From Eriocheir sinensis (Eukaryota; Arthropoda; Malacostraca; Decapoda; Varunidae), in assembly GCF_024679095.1 (NCBI RefSeq), contig NC_066529.1:538501-602500 (forward strand): 64,000 nt of DNA, written 5' to 3'. Below the pieces are notes generated by a model. That model ran no database searches, was not told the DNA's origin, and worked only from the letters and a program-made list of their open reading frames with translations. The translations under genes were made by a program, and so were the position numbers. Shown here one piece after another: positions 48,697-61,060 of the stretch. Numbering within the stretch: position 1 is the first letter of the stretch; each line of letters starts with the position of its first letter.

Positions 48697-48936
48697 GAGC
48701 GGCATCTCATTTCCTGTTTTCTCTCACACTCGCTATGGAAGGAGGGAGGGAGGGAGGCAGGTAAGGAGGGAGGGAGGAAGGGAGGTATCTTAACGCTCGG
48801 TGTTCCGACGAGGGGGAGATAACACGGAAAGAGGAGGAGGAGGAGGAGGAGGAGGAGGAAGAAGAGGAGGAGGAGGAGGAGGAGGTGGAAGAGGGTAGAG
48901 ATAATAGGGAAGAGTTCTAACAGCTGATTTCTCCTC

Positions 48937-49020
<84 letters not shown>

Positions 49021-49096
49021 GGCTTTTAGAGAAATCAAGGGTGTAATTTTTTTTGTCTGTTTCATTATCTTGTTTCGTCCCTCCCCCCCCCCCCCC

Positions 49097-49151
<55 letters not shown>

Positions 49152-49232
49152 TACCCAGTGTTCACGGGCATCAATACTACTACTAACAAGAACAATGGAG
49201 GCAGGAACAATAAACCCCCAAAGCAATACAAC

Positions 49233-49274
<42 letters not shown>

Positions 49275-49275
49275 C
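48648..49275. repeat. Microsatellite cluster: (CA)n, AGG, (CT)n, C-run/(GT)n, (AAT)n
   Basis: (CA)n 48648-48694, AGG 48825-48890, (CT)n 48943-49017, C-run 49084-49098 directly joined to (GT)n 49099-49148, (AAT)n 49231-49275. Confidence 0.95.
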
Positions 49276-50035
49276 CCATATTTTCCTTAGTTTCGTTTTC
49301 TCTTACTTTCTTTATAACCTTACACGCCTTTCGCAATTTATTTTCTTCTCATTTTTCTTATAGTTTTACCTAAGCTTACCCAACCTCTATTCCTTACCTA
49401 CCTCTTAAATTTCACCTTGATTTCTTCTGTTTTACCTTTTTCCTTAGTATTTTCTTGTCGACTTTTTCTATAGTCATACCTATATCTCACTAACCTATGA
49501 ACACCTTCTTATTTTCATCTTGCTTTATTCACACCCTTACTATAAGCACACTTCATTTCTCCTCTCCTACCTCACAATAATACGTTTTTCTTGTCTTGCC
49601 TGCCTTCCCTTATGACCTTACCTGTGCCTGGTCTTACCTAACCATATCTGTTAATTTCACTTTCCTTACCTTTCCTTCCCTGCCCTTAATCAATTACTCT
49701 TACCTAATCATTCTCTGTGTTCCTTTCCCTTCCCTTCACCCATACTTGCCTTAATCAAATAGTACTCCTACCTAACCATTTATCTTTTATTTTCCCTCTC
49801 CTTATCTTCACACACACCTGCCCTTAATGAACTGTTCCTACCTAACCATATCTCTGTTACTTTATCTTATCTTAGAATCTTACCTCCTGACACACCTTTT
49901 CTTAATCAATACTATAATCTTACCTGTTTCTTGTTCTAGGGGACGCCTATTCTGTTTCTTCTGCTTCACCGTGCACTCACTCTGAAGAAGGAGACGAGTG
50001 TGAGAGCAGGTGAGAGCGATTGGAGTGAATGGCGA
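49276..50035. other. Pyrimidine-rich, TTACCT-motif DNA, no gene
   Basis: Loose recurrence of CTTACCTAACCAT.T and TTACCT every 50-90 bp, best seen at 49640-49930, suggests an old eroded tandem repeat. No exon supported. Confidence 0.4.
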
Positions 50036-50039
50036 GTGA

Positions 50040-50815
50040 GGGCGGAGTTTGAAGAGGGGGGGAGAGGGGGAGGGGAGTCGGAGTTCGAGATAAGGAATGG
50101 AAAGGGAGGGAACGGAGGGAGGGGATGCTGATAAAGAGGGGGATGGCGGGAGGGGGAATATAGAGGAGGTAGTGGAAGGGAGGTTGAAGTTAGAAGAGGG
50201 AGGGAGAGGGGAGTAGGAGGTGCAAGTTAAGGAATGGGAGGGGGAAGGTGATGAAGATGGGGGTGAAGGAAGGGAGATTACGTAGGAGTGAAGGGGAGGT
50301 TGATAAAGAGGGGTCTAGTAGGGGAAGCAAGTGGGATGAGGAAGAAGGGAGGGGATGAAGGGAGAGAGGGGAGGGGAGGTGCTGGAGGGGAAGGAAGAGG
50401 AAGTAAATAAAGAGGAAGGAAGTAAGGAAAGTGGAGAGGAGAAAGGAAGGAGGAAGGGAACAAGTGGAGAGGGAGTGACAAGGTTGGGGGTGATGATGGT
50501 GTTACTGGTGGTGGTGGTGTTACTGGTGTTGTTGTTACTTTTATTTATGTTACTGGTGTTGTTACTGGTGTTGTTACTGATGGTGGGGGCGATGGTGGTG
50601 GTGTCTCTGGTGATGGTGTTGTTCCTGGTTGTAATATTACTGGTGGTGGTGGTAGTGGAGGTGTCATTGGTGGTGGTGGTGTTACTGGTGGTGGTGGAGG
50701 ATAGAGGTGGGTTTACTGGTGGTGTTACTGGTGGTGGTGGTGTTACTGGTGGTGGTGGAGGGTAGATGTGGGTTTACTGGTGGTGTTACTGGTGGTGGCG
50801 GTGGTGGTGGTGTCG
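50040..50815. repeat. Polypurine block followed by GGTGGTGTTACT minisatellite
   Basis: Purine-rich to about 50465, then many GGTGGTGGTGTTACTGGT units to 50815, including a near-identical pair of GAGG..AGA(G/T)GTGGGTTTACTGG segments. Confidence 0.9.
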
Positions 50816-50924
50816 GCAACAGCCCTCCCCCCCCCCCCCCTTATCGCTCGGTTATTCCCGTCTTATCTTCCTTCCTCTGGCGGCGGGACCTTATCAGCCC
50901 GACTCTGGACATTGCTTCCCGCTT

Positions 50925-51736
50925 TTTCCTCCTCCTCCTCCTCCTCCTCCTCTTGTTTAAGCTTTCATTTGATTATCCTTCAGTCCCCCACCTCCTCCTC
51001 CTCCTCCTCCTCCTCTTTCTCCTCCTCTCATCTTTTTTCTCATTCATCTTCTTTCTCTTCCTTCTCCTCTTTCTCAATTTTCTTCCTCCGTCTCCTCCTT
51101 CTATTTTATTATTTTCCGTAGTCTTCCCTCTTCCACGTACCTTCCTCCTCCTCCTCCTCCTCCTCCTCCTCCTCCTCCTCTTCTTCTTTTAGCCTACCAG
51201 CAATTCTCCTACACCTCCTCCTCCTCCTCCTCCTCCTCCTCCTCCTCCTCCTCCTCCTCCTCCTCCTCCTCCTCCTCATTCATCTCCTTCCTAATTCTCC
51301 TCCTCCTTTCTTCTTCCTCCTCCACTTCCTCTTCTTTCTTCTCCTCATGATCACCTGTCTGTCTTCATATCCTTCCTTTTTCAATCTCTTTTCCTCCTCC
51401 TCCTCCTCCTCCTCCTCCTCCTCCTCCTCCTCCTCCTCCTCCTCCTCCTCCTCCTACTGCTCCCGCTTTTCCATTTTTTCATTCACATCTTTTTTTTATA
51501 ATAATTTTCACTTCTCTCCTCTTCCTCCTCTTTCCGACCTTCCTCCTCTTCACTCCTCCTGCTCCTCCTCCTCCTCCTCCTCCTCCTCCTCCTCCTCTTG
51601 TATGACCAAGGGAATGGAGGGTTAATGGGAGGCGTCATGAGAGAAGGATCAAATGAGGAGGAGGAGGAGGAGGAGGAGGAGGAGGAGGAGAGGCACTGAA
51701 TTGGCTCTCTCTCTAATATGGAAATGTAACCAGGTG

Positions 51737-51790
<54 letters not shown>

Positions 51791-52755
51791 CCTTGTTTTC
51801 TTTCTTTTATTCTTTCTTTTTCTCCTTTTTTTTTCTTTTTCTTTCTTTTCTTTGTTTTCTACTTTTTCTTTCCATAAATTTATACATTCATTCATCTATT
51901 ATTTCTTCCTTCCTTCCTTCCTTCCTTCTTTCCTTCCTTCATACATTTTTGCCTTCTCCACCTTGCTTTCTTATCTCCATTCCTTCCTTTCCTTTCCTTC
52001 CTTCCTTCCTATTCTCTTTCATTCCCTCTTCCTCCCTCCTCCTTCTCGTCTTCCTCTTCCTCTTCTTTCCTTCTTTTCCTTTCATCCTCTCCTTCATTTC
52101 TCTTTCCTCCCTCCTCTTCTTTTCTCTTGTTCTCATCTCCTTCTTCCTCCTCCTCCTCCTCCTCCTCCTCTTCACCTTCTTTCCTGCCTTCCCTTCCACC
52201 CTCTCCTTCCTTCCTTCCTTCCTTCCTTCCCCTCATCTTCTTTATGTCTTATTTTTTTCTTCCTCCTCTCCTTCCTCCTCTCATTTATCGTCCGTCCCCT
52301 TCTCTTCTCCCCTTCCTTTGCCTTTCCTTCATTTGTTTTCTTGCTAGTTTGTTTTGTTTTGTTTTGAGTTGTTTTTCTGATTCCTTTTTGTCTTTCTTTT
52401 CTTGTTATTTTTTTTGTTGGTTATTTTTTTATGACTTGATTTTTCTCTTTCTTTTTTAATCTTTCTTTTTTCTTTCACTTTTTTCTTTCTGTCTGTCATT
52501 CCTTCTTTCTTTTTCTTTCTTTCTTTCTTTCTTTCTTTCTTTTTTCTTCCTCACCTCCTTCTCCTCCACCTCCTCATCCCCCTACTCCTCCTCCTCCTCC
52601 TCCTCCTCCTTCATCCCTTTCCTTCTTATTATCGCCCATTTCATCATCATCATTCTGTTACTATGAAGACATCTCCCATTCTTCTCTCTCCTTTTCTCCT
52701 CCTCCTCCTCCTCCTCCTCCTCCTCCTTCATGTCATTTCATATTCTTCAACATAT

Positions 52756-52818
<63 letters not shown>

Positions 52819-53060
52819 CGCATTCTTTTTCCTTCTTCCTTTTCTTACAAATCCGTTCTTCCTCCTTCATGCCTCCTCCTCTTCCTCTTCTTCCTCCTCC
52901 TCCTCCTCATCCTTCTCTTCCTCCTCCACGACCATCATCACCACCACCACCACCATCTCCTTCTCCTCCTCCTCCTCCTCCTCCTCTTCCTCCACCCCCC
53001 TCCACCACCACCACCACCACTATCTCCTCCTCCTCCTCCTCCTCCTCCTTCAGGTAATAT
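50925..53060. repeat. 2.1 kb polypyrimidine block with multiple (CTC)n arrays
   Basis: CTC arrays at 50928-50953, 51147-51180, 51216-51276, 51396-51453 and 51555-51597; an AGG array (51656-51690) in reverse polarity; (CT)n at 51740-51786 and 52760-52815; TTCC repeats at 51904-51940. No gene supported. Confidence 0.9.
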
Positions 53061-53099
53061 TAAGGCGCTAGGGAAGCTCATCAGCATAAGCAAATAGCC

Positions 53100-53801
53100 G
53101 GAGGTCAGAAGGGGGAAGGAAGGGAAGGGAAGGAAAGAGAAGGGAATGGAGGGGAAGGGAAGGGAAGGCTGGGTTATATATGGAGACGAAGTGGATGGTT
53201 ATTATTATTAGTAGGAGTGAAGGGATGATGGGATGATGATGGGGGAGATGGGTACGAAGGGAGGAAGAGGGGAACGAGAGATGATGGGGAGAAGAGGAAA
53301 GGTGGATGTGTAGTAAGGAAGAGAAGAAGGGAAGGCAAATTGGAGAGAAAGAAAGATAGAAGAAAGAGAGAGAAGATGAGGTGCAAGAGATGATAATGAG
53401 ATGAAGATGGTGAAGATAATGATGATGATGATGATGATTTATGTATCTACCAGTATTTCTATTTACCTGTCTATCTATCTATCTTGCACTATCTATATCA
53501 TGCTATCTATCACAGTCTATTTGTTTATCTGTCTATCTATCTATCTATCTGTCTATCTCTTGCTTATTCCTTTCTTTCCCTTCCCTTCATACTCCCATCC
53601 TTTACTTCTTCGTCACTTTTGCTCTTGAATAGATGGAATAGGGTGGATGGGGTGATGGGGAGAAGGGTGATGGGAAGGGATGGATGGATGGGGGAAGAGG
53701 AGAACAGTGTCGGATGTTAATTAGGAAAGAGACAAGATGATGGGAGCTGAGATTTGTCATGTCTGTCTGTCTGTATGTCTGTCTGTATGTATGTATATAT
53801 G

Positions 53802-53851
<50 letters not shown>

Positions 53852-54020
53852 TTCCTCCATAATCCTCTTTTTACCTCCCGTCTGTCTCTCCTTTCTTCGC
53901 TCGTCTCGGATTCTCTCTCTCCTCCTCCTCCTCCCCTCCTCCTCCTCCTCCTCCTCTTCTTGGTCCTGCTCCTCCTCCTCCTCCTCTTCTTGGTCCTGTT
54001 CCTGCTCCTCCTCCTTCTCC
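53100..54020. repeat. Purine-rich DNA, CTAT tetranucleotides, (CT)n and CTC arrays
   Basis: Purine-rich 53100-53400, (GAT)n 53418-53438, CTAT patches 53465-53550, CTGT/TATG 53760-53805, (CT)n 53808-53848, CTC 53920-54000. Confidence 0.85.
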
Positions 54021-54380
54021 TCTACCTAAGAAACAAACAACAAACAAAACAACACAATTCAAGCAAAGCGATGCATCGGCAGCATCCGGAGTTATTTCTC
54101 GAATGGTTGTGTTTCGCCACTGGAACAGAGAACAGCTGGTTAGAGTGGTTAGCATCAACTCCTTCATCAACTCCATCGCCACTTTTGCAACAACAGCAGG
54201 CTGTTGCAACTTCCCAAGAGTAGGTACACAAGTGCTTTAATCCTTCCAAGCCTCTCCCTCTGCAGGCAAACATTGAATTGAATCACTTGAGGCCGCAACC
54301 TAGTAATGAGCCAACAGGCTTTCTGCTGCCTGCTAGTCCATGTTTCCATGTTTCCTCTTATATTCTGCCTACCCATCTAA
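54021..54380. other. Island of unique sequence, possibly an unclassified interspersed repeat
   Basis: High-complexity stretch between repeat blocks. Its minus strand gives a Cys-rich frame through a CAACAGCAGG/CCTGCTGTTG-type palindrome near 54190. I find no splice sites, polymerase III boxes or transposon tips that settle its nature. Confidence 0.3.
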
Positions 54381-54475
54381 TCCGTTCGTCCTCCTCCTCC
54401 TCCTCCTCCTCTTTCTCTTTTTTCCTCTTTTTCTCCATATTCATTTTTTCTCCCTCTCCTTCCTGTCAGTCTTCT

Positions 54476-54511
<36 letters not shown>

Positions 54512-54736
54512 ACAAAACTCTTATTCCTTGTATCTTTATGTCCTTTTTTTCCTTTTGTTATCTTTCTTTCTCTTCTGATATCTCGGGGAAGAAAGAAAGG
54601 AAAGAAGAAAGGAAGGAATGAAGGAAGGAAGAAAGAGGTCACGTTCATTAGCATATTATCGAAACTCATTTCAATTCCTACGAGATCACTTTATGGTTGA
54701 AGGTAATCCATTATTATCACTATTATTACTCCCATT

Positions 54737-54774
<38 letters not shown>

Positions 54775-55049
54775 CCTTCCCTTCCTTTCTTTCCTCTCTT
54801 TCCATCACTTCACACATTTAATTAACAGAGGAAGAAATGCGAAAAAGAAGAGGCGAAGAAGATGGGATGAGTCTAAGAGGAAGAGGAAAGTGAGAGGGAG
54901 AATGGGTTAGTTAGTGAGGGCAGAGAAGGGTAGCGTGAGAGTGGGTGGGAGGGGTGAAAGAGGAGGGGAACGGAAGGGGTGGATGTTACGGGGGTGGAAG
55001 GAGGGTGGATGAGGCGTACGAATAATGATAAGGGAGGACATGGTGCACT

Positions 55050-55150
55050 GAGTAGTATAAAGTAGAAGTAGCAGTAGTAGTAATAGCAGTAGTAGTAGTA
55101 GTGTTGATGGTTGCGGTGGTGGTAGTAGTGATTGTAGTAGTAGTAGTAGC

Positions 55151-55187
<37 letters not shown>

Positions 55188-55275
55188 ATAGCAGTAGTAG
55201 TAGTAGTGTTGATGGTTGTGGTGGTGGTAGTAGTGATTGTAGTAGTTGTAGTTGTAGTAGTAGAAGTAGTATACT
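55050..55275. repeat. (AGT)n array with duplicated GTTGATGGTTG(C/T)GGTGGTGG unit
   Basis: Two copies (about 55105 and 55207) of a GTGTTGATGGTTG.GGTGGTGGTAGTAGTGATTGTAG segment embedded in AGT repeats. It borders the 3' LTR remnant. Confidence 0.9.
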
Positions 55276-55379
55276 ATTAGTGGTGGTTGTTGTATGTTTG
55301 TGTCCCCAGGGTGCATGATAAGGGTAAGCAAACACACTTGAAAAAGTAGGTTCTTGTACTCTGTGTAAGAGGAGGTTGG

Positions 55380-56165
55380 TTACAAGCGCACGAAGCGGAC
55401 AGCAAGAGACGACGTGAGGCAATGACGTTGGAGGCGGGGGGTTACGATGGTGTTCAGCGGGTAGTGGTTCAGGATGCGGGCCGCAGCCTGTGTGTGGCCA
55501 GTGACGATGTCGAAGTGCTGGAGGTCGATCAAAAAAAAATCTGCATTTCGCCATGGCCCACACCACTTCCAGCAACTCATGTTCAGTGGTGGCGTAACGT
55601 GTCTCGGCGTCTGTCAGGAAACGCGATCCACACTGGACGAGCCTGAAGCCCAGGGCGCGGATTCATCAAACCGCTTACGAGACCCTGTTGTTGGTAAGTC
55701 TTTTAGTAACTCCATCATCTAGGAACGCGCTTGATCTTAAGGTGCCTCCAATGCCAATTAAAGAAGTGTCGACCAGGCAGTACTTCATTCATTGTCATCG
55801 GGGCAGCCTAAACTCAAGGATCATTCGTGGAGGACAGATTTACTAAACGACTTACCAACGACCGGCCTTGTAGTGGCTTGATGAATCCGGCCCCAGGACC
55901 TGCCTCCACCATGGTCCTGCAGGAGGGCGTAACCCGCACCGTATAGGCGAGAGACGTCCGTCTGCAGAACGGCGGGCAGTGCTGGGTCGGACGTGGCGAG
56001 GACTGGTGGAAGAGCTGAGGCCTCCGTCACCGTCTTGAAGGTCTCGTCATGATCCGGGGGCTGTGCAAAGGTCTTCCTATGGCTCATCAGGGGACTGAGA
56101 GGCATGGCGGCGGCTGAGGTGTTTGGAGAAAATTTTGCCAGCTGGATCACCAGGCCCATGACCGG
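55380..56165 (-). pseudogene. RNase H remnant interrupted by a small inverted-repeat element
   Basis: Minus-strand fragments match the Gypsy RT-connection/RNase H region: a part with SHRKTFAQPPDHDETFK and TDVSRLYGAGYALLQDHGG before the insertion, and LVQCGSRFLTDAETRYATTE with ELLEVVWAMAKC after it. The catalytic RT part upstream is deleted. After ELLEVVWAMAKC the sequence decays with frameshifts and runs into the LTR piece. Confidence 0.75.
55655..55895. mobile_element. Inverted-repeat element inserted in RNase H
   Basis: Ends GG(C/G)GC(G/-)CGGATTCATCAA and TTGATGAATCCGGCCCC are inverted. About 50 bp of each arm still pairs (AAACC.CTTACGAGACC... against ...AAACGACTTACCAACGACC). It is about 240 bp and splits the RNase H reading exactly between recognisable protein blocks. 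No clear target duplication. Confidence 0.7.
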
Positions 56166-56500
56166 TGAGGGCGGCAGGTGTCGAGAATTCATCTACACCC
56201 CGTACCTCCTCTGGATCCGCGGCGATCCGCGTTGTAATAGTGGAGCTCTTTGGGCGGTGCTTACGATATTTGGTCATCTCGAGACTGCGGAGGTGCTTTA
56301 GGCCTAACACCGTCACACCGTAACATCCGCGCCGGTGCCGGGTATTATCTCGATGCTGCCCGACACACCCTCGGAGGGGACGGAGACGTGAATGGTAAGG
56401 GAGGGTGTGGCATAGGGGCGTTCAGTCGTGCCCACCCGCCTGACGTTCCCCTCCTGCGGCGAGTCAGATGGGGCCGGGTGTGTGCGAACCACGCCAGTAT
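56120..56500 (-). pseudogene. Broken retroelement aspartic protease region
   Basis: Just downstream of gag the minus strand shows the start of a retropepsin fold, including a G-T-G-A-D-V version of the catalytic D-T/S-G-A loop: the usual Asp before Thr-Gly-Ala is Gly here. An 8-bp repeat-like insertion immediately after (about 56310-56320) shifts the frame and introduces a stop. Changed active site plus frameshift means no enzyme. Confidence 0.7.
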
Positions 56501-57574
56501 TCACTTTTTTCTCTTGTTCTTGGGCTTGTTTTTTCTGCAGACGTTATCGTAGTGTCCAAAGCGGCTGCACACGGTGCACTGGGCAAATCTTGCAGGGCAC
56601 TTGACCGTGTGTGACCGATGACCCTTGCCGCCACACCCGCTGCAAGCTGACCCGGCGGCCGGGCACGCCCTGGCGCCGTGTGGCCAACCGCAGCTGCCGC
56701 AGGTGCCGCTCACCACGTCGGGCGGGTCCGGTACAGCTGTGGCAATTGCTTCAAACATCCGGCACTCCGCCAGCGTGTCCTGGAGGGGGCGGGAGGAGTC
56801 CATGTTGAGGAGGTGTTCGAGTAACTCTTTGTCCCTCACGCCGATTATAACGCCGTGTTTCAGCCATTGCTCTTCGCACCGTTGGTGATGGGCGGCACAC
56901 AAGTCGACCTCCTCTCCCAGCCCCTTTAGGCGCATAAAGAACATGCCAAACGACTCACCCTCAGCCTGCTTGCAGTTGGAGAAGGCATGGCGGCGCTGAA
57001 CCTCGTGGGTGCGCTCTCTGAAGTACTGCTGCAGCAAGTCCAGCACCTCCACGGCCGTCTTCGTAGTGTCGGGGCGCACATGCAGGGTGTACTCCAACTC
57101 GTCGAGTGTCTTCGTGGGCAGGGCCAACCGCAGCAAGCTGAGCTGCCTCTCCCGGGACCAGTCGGCCAGGTAATTTATCGTTGCGAAGTCCGTCCAACGC
57201 AGCCTCCACATCCGGAATTCCTGAAATGAAGCATTCAGGGGGAGAAGTGGAGGGGAAGGGCAGGGAGATGGCAGAAAAACCCGAGCTGCGGGAGGCTCCG
57301 ATTCTCCCCGCTGTAGTGACTGCGGCTCGGGTGGAGGGGTGCTTTTGTGAGAATTGGTGCCGAGGTGACTCCGTGCGAACGTCGCCGATAATGTCTCGAA
57401 GCGCTGGACTTCCTCCTTCCGTCGTTGATCTTCCTCCTCCCGTCGTCGAGTTGCTTCTTCCCGCCTCTTGGTATCTCTCTCCGCCACCTGCCTCATCCAG
57501 ACCGCGTGGTCCATGGCTGGGGACCCGGCGGTTGGGGATAAAGAAATAGGCGGCCGCGGTGTGCCCGACGCCAC
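56501..57574 (-). CDS. Retrotransposon Gag with capsid-like domain and CCHC zinc knuckles
   Basis: Open frame of about 357 codons; the first ATG is at 57514 (MDHAVWMRQ), upstream residues being Pro-rich. A charged coiled stretch (RREEATRRREEEDQ) precedes a capsid-like region with LPTKTLDELEYTL, LLQQYFRERTHEVQRRHAF, GESFGMFFMRLKGL and DTLAECRMFEA, the pattern of Gypsy/K02A2.6-type Gag. The C-terminus has CX2CX3HX4C (CGSCGWPHGARAC) and CX2CX4HX4C (CTVCSRFGHYDNVC) knuckles, then a basic tail KNKPKNKRKK. Gag packages element RNA in cytoplasmic particles. The frame is intact although the rest of the element is ruined, so it is either recently dead or retained by chance. Confidence 0.85.
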   Translation of the reverse strand: MASGTPRPPISLSPTAGSPAMDHAVWMRQVAERDTKRREEATRRREEEDQRRKEEVQRFETLSATFARSHLGTNSHKSTPPPEPQSLQRGESEPPAARVFLPSPCPSPPLLPLNASFQEFRMWRLRWTDFATINYLADWSRERQLSLLRLALPTKTLDELEYTLHVRPDTTKTAVEVLDLLQQYFRERTHEVQRRHAFSNCKQAEGESFGMFFMRLKGLGEEVDLCAAHHQRCEEQWLKHGVIIGVRDKELLEHLLNMDSSRPLQDTLAECRMFEAIATAVPDPPDVVSGTCGSCGWPHGARACPAAGSACSGCGGKGHRSHTVKCPARFAQCTVCSRFGHYDNVCRKNKPKNKRKK

Positions 57575-57970
57575 AGAGTCTTGGGGCGGCGGGTGATGGG
57601 GTGGAGAGGGGAAGGCGGGCGGCGGCGGAGCCTGCGCCTCCTTCTTAGGCTGTAGGGGTGGCGGAGGGGAGTCCTGGGGCGAGAGGTTCTGGCTCTACCA
57701 TCGTGATAGCGTACATTTATTGGGGCTTGCGTGGGAGGTCATGACCGACCCTTATATGCAGTCCAGCACGCGATAAACACAGCCTGGGCTGTCACCGACA
57801 CGTTCACAGGGAAATGCTGCTGTTCACACACCGGATCGCGAAGACGAAGCTGCGACGAACAAAGGGTGAACGCGGCAGCACCCAAGCCTCAATCTGGGCC
57901 AGCGTCCCTTCAGCCGGTCACCGTCTCACTTACTTTCCGTCCTGCAGAGTCATTATCACTGCGCCGTGAA

Positions 57971-58229
57971 TGTTAGTGTCCTCGGGGTGTACCAGGACAG
58001 ATAAGCACACTGGATAAAGTAGGTTCATGTACTCTTTGTGGCAGGAGGCACAATAAGCGAACGAAGCGGACAGCGAGAGACGGCACGAACGATACCGAAG
58101 CGCAAGGGGCACTGCTAGGGGCCGCGCCGCCGCCAAGGGGCGGGGCGGCGTTTTTCCTTGACCCTTGACCGTGCCAGCGTGGGTGCCGCGCCTCGGTGCC
58201 TTGCGGTCAGGGGGTTGCCAGCTACCCAC
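57971..58229 (-). repeat. 5' LTR-like terminal repeat of the Gypsy element
   Basis: Matches the fragment at 55295-55419 at roughly 70% over 120 bp and ends in ACTAACA, fitting an LTR edge ending in CA. The outer limit is set only by the start of an AGT repeat at about 58230. Confidence 0.6.
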
Positions 58230-58319
58230 CCTAGTAGTAGCAGCAGCAGCGGCCGTTGATGAGGTTATATCTTATCCTTGTTTTCATTATCTTTCTTGAT
58301 GTTATCGACTTAAGAAGGA

Positions 58320-58970
<651 letters not shown>

Positions 58971-58974
58971 TAGT

Positions 58975-58978
<4 letters not shown>

Positions 58979-59035
<57 letters not shown>

Positions 59036-59104
59036 CATCAATGTAAAGTATGTTAAGTTGCCATTCATTCATTTCCATCACTTAAGCACGTCAAGGCCAT
59101 CATG

Positions 59105-59157
<53 letters not shown>

Positions 59158-59560
59158 CTCTCTCTCTCTCCTCCTCTCTCTCTCCCTCCTGTTTTTTCTC
59201 TTCTCTCCTCTTCTTTCCCTCTCCTCCTCCTCCATGTTTCCTCTCTCCATGTTGTTCTTATTCTCTTCTCCTCTCCTGTTTCTTTCTTCTGTGTTTCTCC
59301 TCCTCCTCCTACTTCCTTTCCTATCTTCTTCCTCCTTTCCTCCCTTTCTTCTCCCTTTCTTTCATTTCTTCGTGTCCCTTCATCCGTAATCAGCTCCTCC
59401 TCCTCCTCCTCCTCCTCCATTCCCCATTTCCTTACCTCCCCTTTTTCCCTCTCATCACTCTCCTTTTATCCCCTTAGACATCACCTCCTCTCCTTCCTCT
59501 TCTCCTTCCTTGCATGCTTCTTCTCTCCTATCGTCACCCTCCTCCTCCTCCTTGTCCTCC
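58979..59560. repeat. (CA)n, (CT)n and polypyrimidine tract
   Basis: (CA)n 58979-59030, (CT)n 59110-59172, then CTC/TTCC-rich pyrimidines to 59560. Purine polarity flips across the (CA)n. Confidence 0.9.
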
Positions 59561-59659
59561 TCCTCCATCGTCGGGGCCAGAGCGGAGAGTTATGGCCCCG
59601 AGCTGATGGCCACAAGGGGCGCTGGTGTGGCCACGATATGTCCCCGGTAATGTGTTGGC

Positions 59660-60158
59660 CAGTCAGGGGAGATGACCGACCACGCGGAGGGAGAGAGGGA
59701 GGGAGACGAAGGGAAGGGGAGGGGTAGAGGTGAAGGGAAGGGCAGAGTTCAGAAGTGGAAGGAAGGGAAGGAGGGGAGAGATGAGGGCATGGATGGGGAG
59801 TGGAGGGGAAGGGAAGGGAAGGGAAGGGGTGGAGGGGAAGGGAAGGGCAGAGTTCAGAAGTGGAAGGAAGGGAAGGAAGGGAGATAAGGGCATGGGAGCG
59901 GAGTGGAAGGGAAGGGAAGGGAAGGGCAGAGTTCAGAAGTGGAAGGAAGGGAAGGAGCGGAGTGGAGGGGAAGGGAAGGGAAGAGAAGGGAAGGGAAGGA
60001 GTGGGATTGAATGGAAGGGAGGGAAGGAAGTGGAGGGATGGAAGAAACTATGGAAGAATAAGTGGAAGAATGGAGAGAGGGGAAGAGAGTGGAGGAAAGA
60101 GGAGAGAAAGGTCGAGGGTGGAGATGTGATAGATGACGAAGGAGAGGGAGCTTAGGGT

Positions 60159-60213
<55 letters not shown>

Positions 60214-61060
60214 CAAGGGACGCAAAGGCCAAGGAATGGGTGTGTGTGAGTGGGCCGATCAGTAGAGGAGGGAGGGAAGGAGGGAAGGAAGGAGGGAGGG
60301 AGAGAGGGAGGGAGGTTGAGATCAGAAGGGAAAGGAAGGAAGAGGATGAAAGGAGGAAATGAATAAGAGAGGGAGAGAAAGAGGGAGGAGAGGGAAGAAG
60401 GGATTAGGCAGAAGACTGAAGAGCAAGATGGAGGAAAAGAAAGGAGAGAAAAAGACAGAAGGAAAGAGGGAGAGAAGGGAGAAGAAGAGGAACAGAGGGA
60501 TAGAAGAGGAAGGGAAAGAGGTGGCAGAGAGAGAGGAAGGGAAACAGGAAATGGGAAGGAATGAGGGAGGGATGAAGGGAAGGAGATGGAGGAGGAAGTA
60601 GAATGTGAAAGAAGGAAAGGAGAAAGGATGGAGGGGAAGGAAAAAGGATAACAAGAAGGAAGAAAGAGGACTTAGGGAGGAGGAGGAGGAGGAGGAAAAA
60701 AAGAGAGGAAAAAAAAGTAAGAGATGGGAGAGGGTAATAAAAGAGGGAAGAGGAGTAGGAAGGGAAGAGAGGAAGATCAAGAGGGTAGAGGAGGCAGAGG
60801 AAGAGGAAGGTTAGTGAGGACGAAACATGAAGAGGCGTGAATCAACTAGGGGGTATAGGAGGTCATTGAAGGGAGGAGGGAGGGAGGGACAGGAGAAAGA
60901 AAGGGAGGGGAGAAGGAAAGGATGGAGGGAAGGCAGGGGAGAGAGTTTGGGGAAGGAAGAAAAAAATGGTGCAGGGGGGGAAGAAAGGGAGGGAGGAAAG
61001 AGGAAAGGAAAGGATAGAGGGGAAGGAAGGGGAAAGGACAGGAGAAAAGGGAAGGGTATA
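59660..61060. repeat. 1.4 kb polypurine block with GAAGTGGAAGG-type minisatellite
   Basis: GGGCAGAGTTCAGAAGTGGA occurs at about 59741, 59846 and 59923 with GGAAGGGAAGG spacers. (GT)n 60159-60210 interrupts. From 60260 onward the plus strand is almost pure A/G. No gene. Confidence 0.9.

Larger units (their letters stand above)
55295..58229 (-). mobile_element. Wrecked Gypsy-type LTR retrotransposon
   Basis: Read on the minus strand: LTR-like sequence at about 58229-57971, gag (57574-56501), start of an aspartic protease, then a remnant joining directly to RNase H, and a short second LTR piece (55419-55295). The two LTR pieces share CACAC.TG..AAAGTAGGTTC.TGTACTCT.TGT and CGAAGCGGACAGC.AGAGACG and both end in ACA. 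Reverse transcriptase and integrase are missing and the protease frame is broken, so it cannot move by itself. Confidence 0.8.
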
